Assembly (NCBI GenBank): GCA_019638455.1
Contig: JAHBTU010000002.1
Coordinates: forward strand, 1,026,501-1,090,500
Source: Saprospiraceae bacterium
GTDB taxonomy: Bacteria > Bacteroidota > Bacteroidia > Chitinophagales > Saprospiraceae
Reading direction: 5' to 3'
Length of the DNA stretch: 64,000 nucleotides
The notes under the pieces are model-generated. The model searched no databases. It was not told where the DNA came from and saw nothing but the letters and a program-made list of their open reading frames with translations. Below, in pieces: positions 28,090 through 35,964 of this stretch. The position numbers and the translations under genes were made by a program. How positions within the stretch are numbered: position 1 is the stretch's first letter; every line of letters begins with the position of its first letter.

Positions 28090-29571
28090 CTAAAACTCAA
28101 TTTCATAGCAACCCGCATCGGGTGTCGCTGCGTCGCGGCTTTTGCCGTCCAGGTCCTTGTCAATGCCGGGAATTGGCATGGCATAGCCGTTGGCGATAGA
28201 GCGCATGGTGTCCAATCGGAAAAGGCTTTTGTTGGGGTCAATAAAGATCGTGTCCAGTGTGGTCGCGTTGATGCAAGGTTGGCAATGGTCGAAGAAATCC
28301 GGGTAGGCCGTTGCTTTGGTCAGGTCGCGTACGCGCACGATGCAATGGTCGAATCGAAAATCGAACTGCGTGGGGTCGTCCAGGCGGTCGAACAAAGTGA
28401 TTTGGTCGGGTCGGCTACCCATGAAAATACAGTTTTTGAATCGCGCCTTAAGAGGGTTCGACACAAAATCAAAGCAAAAATCATCGAGGCATAGCGCGTT
28501 GCCCATGCGGAGGGCTTCCCCCCGCACACCATAGTTGGCCGCCGTGCAATAAGTGAAGTTGTATTCGCCTCCATATTCCAATTGGATGGAAAAACCTGTG
28601 TTGCGATAAAAAAGGCAGTTTTCAGCGTCAATTTTAGCGTGCACCCCGATGAGTGCGCTGCTGGCGGTGTTGTAAATCTGCGTGTTGCGCAGCGTCAAGT
28701 CCACTGCCGAATCCGCGCGGATACCGATGATGGAGTTGCGCACGATGCAGTGTTCGATGCGGTGCCCTTTGGTGCCTGCTTGCAGCCATATCCCTGTCCA
28801 TTGGCCGGCTTCCTCCCTGAATTCCGGCTCCAGCCGGTCGCCCTCGAAAATGACAGGATTTTCCAAAGTGCCCTCCACGATGAGCCGTCCCGTGCCGAAA
28901 AAGGCCAAAAAGCCATCGTTGTATCGGTAGATGGCGGTGTCTGTCACTTGACGAGCCAACCCGCCGTGCACATACACCCTCGTGCCAGCAGGAATGCGCA
29001 CCGTGCAGTCGTCAATGCCCAACACGCCATAAATGACGTAGGGGCGCGGGTCGTCCCACACCCATTCGCTGCCGTTGCAACTGTAACTCACAATGCCGCT
29101 TGCCCCAAAACGCGATGGGAGATACACGGCGTTTTGTCCCCAAGCCTCCAGCACGACGGCTTGCAAATTGCCGTTGGTTTCAAAAAACAAATTTTCAGCC
29201 AGCACGAAGGGACTGGCGCTGGGAGGTTCGTCGGGATTGATGGTGACTTCCGCAAACACATAGAGGCTATCGCGGGGGGCGATTTCGATGTCCGTGTGCA
29301 GGTTGCCCGGCAGCCCGTCCACGTTCAGCCGAAAACGCGACGACGTGCCTTTTTCCAAATAAATCCTTGAAATGCGAATGCTTTCCCTGTGGCGATTGTA
29401 AATTTTCAGGATGCGTGTGGCCGACCCCAGCTCGGTGAACGTGGTGTCGAAACGCAACGTGTCGGTGCTGAACTCGAGCCGGTCTGCCGGGTCTGTGGTG
29501 AATTTTTCTTTCTGACAAAAAGCAAGCGAAAGCAGTAGTGGCAACAAAAACAGGCTATGGCGAAGTCGCAT
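28090..29571 (-). CDS. Right-handed beta-helix lipoprotein
   Basis: A 493-residue predicted lipoprotein: signal sequence MRLRHSLFLLPLLLSLAFC with the lipidated cysteine at C19. Residues about 40-120 are an Ig-like domain (LRFDTTFTELGSATRILKIYN). From about 190 to 420 there are short repeats typical of parallel beta-helix folds (GRLIVEGTLENPVIFEGDR, GHRIEHCIVRNSIIGIRADS). The C-terminal segment GIDKDLDGKSRDAATPDAGCYEIEF resembles the closing motif of Bacteroidota choice-of-anchor/beta-helix proteins. It probably sits on the outer membrane and may bind polysaccharide. The ATG at 29571 gives the lipobox; 32 upstream codons are discarded because the promoter lies within them. Confidence 0.8.
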   Translation of the reverse strand: MRLRHSLFLLPLLLSLAFCQKEKFTTDPADRLEFSTDTLRFDTTFTELGSATRILKIYNRHRESIRISRIYLEKGTSSRFRLNVDGLPGNLHTDIEIAPRDSLYVFAEVTINPDEPPSASPFVLAENLFFETNGNLQAVVLEAWGQNAVYLPSRFGASGIVSYSCNGSEWVWDDPRPYVIYGVLGIDDCTVRIPAGTRVYVHGGLARQVTDTAIYRYNDGFLAFFGTGRLIVEGTLENPVIFEGDRLEPEFREEAGQWTGIWLQAGTKGHRIEHCIVRNSIIGIRADSAVDLTLRNTQIYNTASSALIGVHAKIDAENCLFYRNTGFSIQLEYGGEYNFTYCTAANYGVRGEALRMGNALCLDDFCFDFVSNPLKARFKNCIFMGSRPDQITLFDRLDDPTQFDFRFDHCIVRVRDLTKATAYPDFFDHCQPCINATTLDTIFIDPNKSLFRLDTMRSIANGYAMPIPGIDKDLDGKSRDAATPDAGCYEIEF

Positions 29572-29606
29572 CGTGTGTGTCCGAAAATAAGTTTGGATGT
29601 TGGTGG

Positions 29607-29614
29607 CAAAGGTA
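29607..29614 (-). promoter_or_regulatory. -7 box of the beta-helix lipoprotein gene
   Basis: The minus strand reads TACCTTTG, an exact TAnnTTTG match, predicting a leader of about 30 bases. Confidence 0.5.
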
Positions 29615-29761
29615 GGAAGGAGGTTGCACGGCACGGCGATAAAATCCATATATGCCATGTGGCGCAAAACCTCAACGCAGCAACAGCACCCGTTGAAAGG
29701 TGGGCAAAGCTAGTGAACGAGTAAAAAGATATTTCGCACGCTCAAACTTTCTCCCCCCCTC

Positions 29762-29945
29762 ACTCATTGACGCAAACGAAGGTTTTCTCAACATTGAACA
29801 TTTGGACACCGTGAAAATGGAAGTCAAAGGACGGTTCAGGGTCAAATTCAAAAGAACTATCAAAAACGGGAATGGCGACCTTGGCTTGCCTGAATATTTG
29901 CAATTTGACGGGGCTTTTTATGATAAAGTCCGCTTGAGGTGGTAG
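29762..29945 (+). pseudogene. Truncated copy of the 186-residue lipoprotein (C-terminal part only)
   Basis: This stretch encodes the same final 61 residues as the intact gene ending at 32726, with a few substitutions. It has no signal sequence or start region of its own. It exists because the 413-bp segment was duplicated, and is not expected to be functional. Confidence 0.75.
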
Positions 29946-30115
29946 AGTGCCATTGATTTACAAAAGCAACGCGAATCACGGGTTGAAACTTTCGAGCGTC
30001 TGATATGCAATCGCTTATTCAGGCGGTGATTTCAAGTCACCACTCAAATAGCAGACGTTTTCAACATCTTACCTCAACCCGTGATTCGCATCAGCAAGTA
30101 AATCCGCCCATAATC

Positions 30116-30174
30116 TCAAACTTTCTCCTTCCCCATCGCCTCCCGCACCATCGCCTCATCTGCGAGATAGGGTA
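30116..30174 (-). pseudogene. Truncated copy of the hutU 3' end
   Basis: These 59 bases duplicate 32897-32955, the last codons of urocanate hydratase. The rest of the gene is absent here; unrelated AT-rich DNA begins at 30175. Confidence 0.75.
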
Positions 30175-30333
30175 ATGCGTGCAAGCTTTTACAATTCCAA
30201 GAAACAATGCATCGAAGCAGAAGGGCTTGGCGTGTTAAGTAATGATTAAGTTTGAAAATAAATTTCTGATTAGGTGTAAGAACTCTAAATAACATTTTAT
30301 TTTTACATCATTCTTTTAACAAAACACTTGATT

Positions 30334-32169
30334 ATGAAACCAGTCGTTCTCCCCGGTTCTCCCCGGTTCTCTTAACAATTTTCTTTGCGGCGACTTTCAG
30401 CACTAGTAAAATAAATGCCCAAACTGCTTTCCTCGCTGTGCTAGACCCCGATTCCGTCACTTTGAATGGACAAGAACAAACTTTGCTGACCCAAGTCCAA
30501 CAAAGAACCAACATTGTAACCAGCTGGCTTGTCGAGGTCAATTCTATTGAGAATTCCCTCAATGGCAACGTGTTGTCAATCACGCTTCCCGAAAGCAGCA
30601 CGGTTTATACTTTTGATGCGGATGTTGTCACCTCTGTCTCCGACGGAGAATATTACTGGGCTGGCTACAACGCCGACGGGAGTTCCGCCAATCTTCGAAG
30701 AGGGCCTGATGATTTTTTAGGCCACTTCTACATTGCTCCTATCGATTTTTATTATGAGATTGCCAGCATCTCAAGTGAGCGAGCCGTTTTGGTAAAATAT
30801 GCGCCCTCAGTCATCAATGGTTATGGCGACTGTTCTTTGGGAGATGATGATGATGATGAGACGGACGACGAGGTAGAAGACCGAAGCGGCTGCGAAGACA
30901 ACAAAATAAGAGTGCTATTTCTGCATACTGCCGCCGCCGCTGCGATTGGTACGCCTTCTCCAACTACTGTAGCGCATACTGTCGTCGCCCAGCTCAATGG
31001 CACCTCGTTAGCAAGTGGGCTCTCCCAAACTGATGTTTTTTTTTGAGACCACTGGCTCTGTACTGCTTTCGGGGTTCGTTGAAAGTTTCGATATTGATGA
31101 TGATTTGAGCGCTTTTTCCTCCAATTCAACCGTTCATAATTTGAGAAATCAATACAAAGGAGACATCGTCGTTTTGCTGACCGCGGCGGCATACCCGGGT
31201 GTGGCTGGGAAAGCAAAACGAATCGCGGCAAGAAATGCCAACGCCTACTGTATCGTGGAACTTCCCAGCGCGGCGGGGGCAGCGATGACCGGGGCGCACG
31301 AAATTGCTCACTTAATCGGGGCAAGACACCAAAGATGTGTGGTCTGTTTAATGGGCGGCTGCGACCCGCTGACCAATCACCATGGCTACCTTGTCGGCAC
31401 CGCTTTCAGGACAATCATGGTACAGCAAGGTTGTGGCTCAGGTGCGAGGACAAGAATAGGTCGTTTTTCGAACCCCGATGCTCCTTTTATGGGTTTTGAC
31501 ACCGGCAACTATTGGAACAAAAACGCTAAAAAAATACGAAATAGGGCTGGAAAAGTCGCCTGTTTCAGGGAATCGCCCGATTATTCTTCTGGCGGTAATG
31601 GACAAGCATACATCTTAACTTCTATTGATGGGCCTTCAACGGTGCCCAACTGTCAAGGCTACTACCCTTACACATCAACGGTTTCACAGCCGTATCAGGC
31701 CCCCCTCACCTACAAATGGGAAATCAGCCCGATAGGGGTTGGCAATTGGACGGTAGTGAGCACAAGTAGTTCTTATGTTTTAACAAACCCCACCAACTGG
31801 CCCAACTTCTGGATGACGCTTCGACTTACCGTCACGGATGCCAATGGCTGGACAGGCTTTTCATTTAAAGAAATTCAACGGGTTTCTTGCCTCGATGATG
31901 GTGGTGATGACAGGACAATCGCTCCAATAGATAACACCATAACTCACTACCCTAACCCTGTAAGAGATATTTTGACGCTTCAAAAAATCTCTGCAGATAG
32001 CCAAGTGAGCATTTTTGACTCCAAGGGCATTCAGGTGAGAGACTTTGCAACGAGCCAAGAAAAGGAAAATCAACAGGTTCTTTCCCTCGCCCGGCTATAT
32101 CCCGGCGTTTATTGGCTTACGGTCAAGAACACACACCAAACCTTCACCTTTAAATTTGTCAAACTATGA
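30334..32169 (+). pseudogene. Secreted zinc metalloprotease with T9SS sorting domain, two frameshifts
   Basis: The gene encodes a metzincin-type protease: HEIAHLIGARH (bases 31297-31329) is the HExxHxxGxxH zinc motif. A PKD-like region follows, and a T9SS type A sorting domain (HYPNPVRDILTL to TFKFVKL) ends at 32166. Two shifts break the frame. At 30349-30368 a 10-bp unit, CCCCGGTTCT, stands twice; without these 20 bases the ATG at 30334 reads into a clean signal peptide, MKPVVLLTIFFAATFS. At 31035-31043 a run of nine T ends the first frame; eight T would join both halves (DVFFETTGSV). Without correction the first half could only start at the GTG at 30438, lacking a signal. It may be decaying or phase-variable. 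The lipoprotein gene overlaps its stop by 4 bp. Confidence 0.75.
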
Positions 32170-32726
32170 AAACGCGAACTTTCCCACCAGTTATGGCGGC
32201 CGCACTTTGTTTGCTATCCTTGCTCGCTTGTGAAAAAGAAAGCCCGACGACCATAACGGTGGATTTGCCGGATAGCGTAGAGTTTGGAAAATCCGTCGTT
32301 TATCTGAATGGCGAGCTTACTGAAGTTTATAAACCCGATTTCCAATTAGACACGATTTATCACTTGATGAATTACATTTTTATTGACTCGACCATATCCG
32401 ATGTTATCACTGTTTGGGGTTTTGCTTGGCTTCCAATTAAAGAAGGGAATTTTGAACTTCACACCGAGAGGCTCCTTTATGTTAAGGCTCTGGTGCAATT
32501 TTCGCAAATAGTGGACGGCGATTTGGACGGCTACGATTACGAACTCATTGACGCAAACGAAGGTTTTCTCAACATTGAACACTTGGACACCGTGAAAATG
32601 GAAGTCAAAGGACGGTTCAGGGTCAAATTCAAAAGAACTACCAAAAACGGTAATGGCGACCTTGGCTTGCCTGAATTTTTGCAATTTGACGGGGCTTTTT
32701 ATGATAAAGTCCGCTTGAGGTGGTAG
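32166..32726 (+). CDS. Hypothetical lipoprotein paired with the metalloprotease
   Basis: A 186-residue predicted lipoprotein; the lipobox LSLLAC puts the lipidated cysteine at C22. The mature part is acidic and strand-rich, with no family I recognise. Its ATG overlaps the stop of the upstream protease gene by 4 bases, so translation is probably coupled and the two products likely act together; an inhibitor or surface partner of the protease is one possibility, but this is inference. The last 61 codons are duplicated at 29762-29945. Confidence 0.75.
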   Translation: MKTRTFPPVMAAALCLLSLLACEKESPTTITVDLPDSVEFGKSVVYLNGELTEVYKPDFQLDTIYHLMNYIFIDSTISDVITVWGFAWLPIKEGNFELHTERLLYVKALVQFSQIVDGDLDGYDYELIDANEGFLNIEHLDTVKMEVKGRFRVKFKRTTKNGNGDLGLPEFLQFDGAFYDKVRLRW

Positions 32727-32955
32727 AGTGCCATTGATTTACAAAAGCAACGCGAATCACGGGTTGAAACTTTCGAGCGTCTGATATGCAATCGCTTATT
32801 CAGGCGGTGATTTCAAGTCACCACTCAAATAGCAGGCGTTTTCAACATCTTACCTCAACCCGTGATTCGCATCAGCAAGTAAATCCGCCCATAATCTCAA
32901 ACTTTCTCCTTCCCCATCGCCTCCCGCACCATCGCCTCATCTGCGAGATAGGGTA
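32543..32955 (+). repeat. 413-bp direct repeat, right copy
   Basis: The parental-looking copy: it runs through the end of the intact lipoprotein gene, the palindromic spacer and the 3' end of intact hutU. Recombination between the two copies would delete the 2.78 kb carrying the protease and lipoprotein genes. Confidence 0.9.
32752..32870. repeat. 119-bp palindromic element between lipoprotein and hutU
   Basis: The ends GCGAATCACGGGTTGA (32752-32767) and TCAACCCGTGATTCGC (32855-32870) pair perfectly. Inside is a degenerate version of the TTCAGGCGG palindrome seen at 21162. It separates convergent genes and may serve as terminator. A second copy at 29971-30089 arose with the 413-bp duplication. 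Confidence 0.65.
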
Positions 32956-34939
32956 CCGTCACTTTTAGGTCAGGATACTGCTCCATCGTGCGTTGCAGCG
33001 TGCTGAGCGCGTGTGGATTCCGCGCCCAAGCGCGACGGCTGATGCCATTGTTCACGTCCCAAAAGAGCATGGATTTAAGCCGTCGTTCCGAATCCGCCGA
33101 GCCATCGAGCACCATCCCGAAACCGCCGTTGATGACCTCGCCCCAGCCCACGCCGCCGCCGTTGTGCAGGCTCACCCAAGTCGCGCCCCGGAACGAATCG
33201 CCGATGACGTTTTGCACCGCCATATCCGCCGTGAAGCGCGAGCCGTCGTAGATGTTGGCCGTTTCGCGGAAGGGCGAATCCGTGCCGCTCACGTCATGGT
33301 GGTCGCGGCCCAGCACCACCGCCCCGGCCAGTTCACCGCTGCCAATCGCATCGTTGATGGCTTGCGCGATGCGGATGCGGCCTTCCGAATCGGCGTACAA
33401 AATCCTTGATTTGGAGCCGACTACGGGGATTTGCTGCTTGGCTTTTTGAATCCAAATCAGGTTGTCGTTCAGTTGGCCGCGAATCTCGGCGGGTGCTTCG
33501 GCGAGCATTTTTTCCAAAATACCCGCCGCGATTTGGTCGGTTTTGTCCAAATCCTCTTGCAAACCCGAACAACAAACCCAACGGAAAGGCCCGAAACCGT
33601 AATCGAAGCAGAGCGGCCCCATGATGTCCTCGACGTAGGAAGGATATTTGAAAATGCCTTCACTGCGATTTTTCCAAACATCAGCACCTGCCTCGCTGGC
33701 TTCTTTCAAAAAGGCATTGCCGTAATCCCAGAAATAAGTGCCGCGCTCGGCCATGACGTTGATGGCCGCGACGTGGCGGCGCAAGGTGGCGCGGACTTCT
33801 TCCAAAAATTTCGCTTTGTCTTCGATGAGCAACTGTTTTGCCTGCTCGAAAGTGTATCCTGCCGGGCAATAGCCGAGGTCGTGAATATTGTGGCAACTCG
33901 TCTGGTCGCTGCCCAACTCGACGCGAATGTTGTCGCGCACAAAGCGTTCCCAGAGGTCAACGATGTTGCCGTGATAGACGAGTGCGGCGGCGGTTTTGTC
34001 GCGGCGGCAACGTTCGAGGGTGATGATGAGGTCATTCAGGTCATTAAAGACATTTTCTTTGAGGATGTAGCCGTCGGTAAGGCGCTGCTGCACCGCGTCG
34101 CCGTCCACTTCGGCGATGACCGTGACCGAGCCTGTGATGACTCCCGCGAGCGCCTGTGCGCCTGACATTCCGCCCAAACCACTGGTCACGAACACTTTGC
34201 CGCGCAAGTCGTCGTCGCCCAAATTCATTTTCCGACCCGCGTTGAGCAGCGTAATCGTGGTGCCATGCACGATGCCTTGCGGCCCGATGTACATGTAAGA
34301 GCCGGCGGTCATTTGGCCGTACTGCGTCACGCCGAGCGCGTTGTATTTGTTCCAATCCTCTTTTTTCGAGTAATTCGGAATCATCATGCCGTTGGTCACC
34401 ACCACGCGCGGCGCGTCGGGGTGGCTGGGGAAAAGTCCCATTGGGTGGCCGGAATACATTACCAACGTCTGCTGGTCGGTCATTTCCGACAGGTAGCGCA
34501 TGGTCAGGAGGTATTGCGCCCAGTTCTGGAACACCGCGCCGTTGCCGCCGTAGGTGATGAGTTCGTGGGGGTGTTTGGCGACTTTGGGGTCGAGGTTGTT
34601 TTGAATCATCAGCATGATGGCGGCGGCTTGCTGCGATTGGCAAGGGTACTCCTCGATGGGTCGCGCATACATCGCGTAGTCGGGCCGAAAACGGTGCATG
34701 TAGATGCGTCCGTAGCGAGCGAGTTCTTCGGCGAACTCTGCCGCCAGTTCGCGGTGCCAGTGCGGGGGGAAGTATCGCAGGGCGTTTTGCACGGCCAGCA
34801 CTTTTTCATTTTCAGACAAAACGCCTTCCACGACGCGGCGCGGCGCGTGGCTGACGGTGGGGTCAAGTTCTTTTTTGGGGGGCAGTTGGGCGGGGATGCC
34901 CGTGCGAATGGCGGTTTGGAAAGTGGTGAGGGCGGACAT
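32897..34939 (-). CDS. hutU: Urocanate hydratase
   Basis: HutU adds water to urocanate to give imidazolonepropionate in histidine degradation, using tightly bound NAD as an electrophile. The 680-residue protein is longer than the roughly 555-residue proteobacterial enzyme and fits the long form found in Bacteroidota. Visible motifs: ITYGGNGAVFQNWAQY, YSGHPMGLFPSH, GSYMYIGPQGIVHGT, the NAD site GGLGGMSGAQ and the active-site region with CSGLQEDLDKTD. The ATG at 34939 (MSALTTFQTAI) is preferred over 33 upstream codons that overlap the promoter. No hutH, hutI or hutG is adjacent. Confidence 0.93.
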   Translation of the reverse strand: MSALTTFQTAIRTGIPAQLPPKKELDPTVSHAPRRVVEGVLSENEKVLAVQNALRYFPPHWHRELAAEFAEELARYGRIYMHRFRPDYAMYARPIEEYPCQSQQAAAIMLMIQNNLDPKVAKHPHELITYGGNGAVFQNWAQYLLTMRYLSEMTDQQTLVMYSGHPMGLFPSHPDAPRVVVTNGMMIPNYSKKEDWNKYNALGVTQYGQMTAGSYMYIGPQGIVHGTTITLLNAGRKMNLGDDDLRGKVFVTSGLGGMSGAQALAGVITGSVTVIAEVDGDAVQQRLTDGYILKENVFNDLNDLIITLERCRRDKTAAALVYHGNIVDLWERFVRDNIRVELGSDQTSCHNIHDLGYCPAGYTFEQAKQLLIEDKAKFLEEVRATLRRHVAAINVMAERGTYFWDYGNAFLKEASEAGADVWKNRSEGIFKYPSYVEDIMGPLCFDYGFGPFRWVCCSGLQEDLDKTDQIAAGILEKMLAEAPAEIRGQLNDNLIWIQKAKQQIPVVGSKSRILYADSEGRIRIAQAINDAIGSGELAGAVVLGRDHHDVSGTDSPFRETANIYDGSRFTADMAVQNVIGDSFRGATWVSLHNGGGVGWGEVINGGFGMVLDGSADSERRLKSMLFWDVNNGISRRAWARNPHALSTLQRTMEQYPDLKVTVPYLADEAMVREAMGKEKV

Positions 34940-34987
34940 ATCTTTTTGCAGTCTTTGTTGTTGTAACGGTGGTTTTAGGAATCTCGG

Positions 34988-34995
34988 CAAAAGTA
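34988..34995 (-). promoter_or_regulatory. hutU: -7 box of hutU
   Basis: The minus strand reads TACTTTTG, an exact TAnnTTTG match, with a leader of about 45 bases. Confidence 0.5.
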
Positions 34996-35019
34996 CCGCT
35001 CTCCCGGCCAATTCAAAAA

Positions 35020-35772
35020 ATGACAGCGACACAGACACCCTTCCTCACCGCCGAATGGCGCCGCCTCGTTCTTCTCAACTACCGCGTCGAACCCGACGCT
35101 TTAAAACCCTATTTGCCCGCGCACACCGAATTGGACATTTGGAACGACACCTGCTACGCGAGCATCGTAGGGTTTCGTTTTTTGAATACCCGGGTGAAAG
35201 GCTGGCGGATTCCCTTTCACGAGCATTTCACGGAAATCAACCTTCGGTTCTATGTGCGGCGGCACGACCCTCAGTCAGAGCGTGGCCGCACAAGCGAATT
35301 GGGCTGGAAACGAGGCGTGGTGTTTGTGCGCGAAATAGTGCCAAAACCCGCTATCGCCATAGTGGCCAATAGCCTGTATCAGGAACGATACCTCGCTCGA
35401 CCCATGAGGCACATTTGGCACGAAATGGGCGACCAATTGGAAGTAGAATACGCTTGGAAACAGGCCAATCGCTGGCAAACGTTCGGAGTAAAAGTTGAAA
35501 ACGCGCCCGTAGATTTGAAAGCAGGGAGCGAGGCGGAATTCATCACAGAGCACTATTGGGGCTACGCCCGCCGCGACGACCAAAGCACGGTGGAGTATCA
35601 GGTGGAACACCCACGCTGGCAAATGTATCCCGTTCGGGAGTGGCGTTGCGACATTGATTTTGGCGCGGTGTATGGGTCGGTTTTCGCGCACTTGAGCAAT
35701 GCCCAGCCCTTATCGGTTTTTCTGGCTGAAGGTTCGGAGGTGAGCGTGATGGGTAGGCGGATTATTCAATAA
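35020..35772 (+). CDS. DUF2071 (YqjF-like) protein
   Basis: A 250-residue protein of the DUF2071 family, which has an acetoacetate-decarboxylase-like beta fold and no established function. Typical parts are FLTAEWRRLVLLNYRVEPDAL at the start, LPAHTELDIWNDTCYASIVGFRF, GWRIPFHEHFTEINLRFYVR and KRGVVFVREIVPKPAIA, followed by a C-terminal VFAHLSNAQPLSVFLAEGSEV. The ATG at 35020 is used; the upstream frame overlaps the divergent hutU promoter. It shares a short intergenic region with hutU but no functional link is apparent. Confidence 0.85.
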   Translation: MTATQTPFLTAEWRRLVLLNYRVEPDALKPYLPAHTELDIWNDTCYASIVGFRFLNTRVKGWRIPFHEHFTEINLRFYVRRHDPQSERGRTSELGWKRGVVFVREIVPKPAIAIVANSLYQERYLARPMRHIWHEMGDQLEVEYAWKQANRWQTFGVKVENAPVDLKAGSEAEFITEHYWGYARRDDQSTVEYQVEHPRWQMYPVREWRCDIDFGAVYGSVFAHLSNAQPLSVFLAEGSEVSVMGRRIIQ

Positions 35773-35964
35773 AGCAACGTGAGTTCGGAGTTAACACTTT
35801 TGAAAATCCAGGGACGGTGCCCTGAAACACATTCCGGGGCGCTGCTCCTCCATCAAACAATATCGAGCATCTCCTTCTGTATGAGTGGTGTGATTTTTGA
35901 AAAAATTTGCCGCACATTTGCCGCATTGCATTTATTTCCTGTTAAAAACAAAACCTTTTGAAGT

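Larger units (their letters stand above)
29762..30174 (+). repeat. 413-bp direct repeat, left copy
   Basis: Nearly identical (about five mismatches) to 32543-32955, at an offset of 2781 bp. It contains the last 61 codons of the lipoprotein gene, a 119-bp palindromic element (29971-30089) and the last 59 bp of hutU. It is evidently a duplicated piece of the right-hand locus. The 14 bases CTCAAACTTTCTCC occur both just outside its left end (29741) and near its right end (30115). Confidence 0.9.

Noticed and set aside
27777..28241. A 154-codon minus-strand frame next to the RND pump.
   Set aside because: It starts inside the beta-helix lipoprotein gene in another frame and resembles no family.
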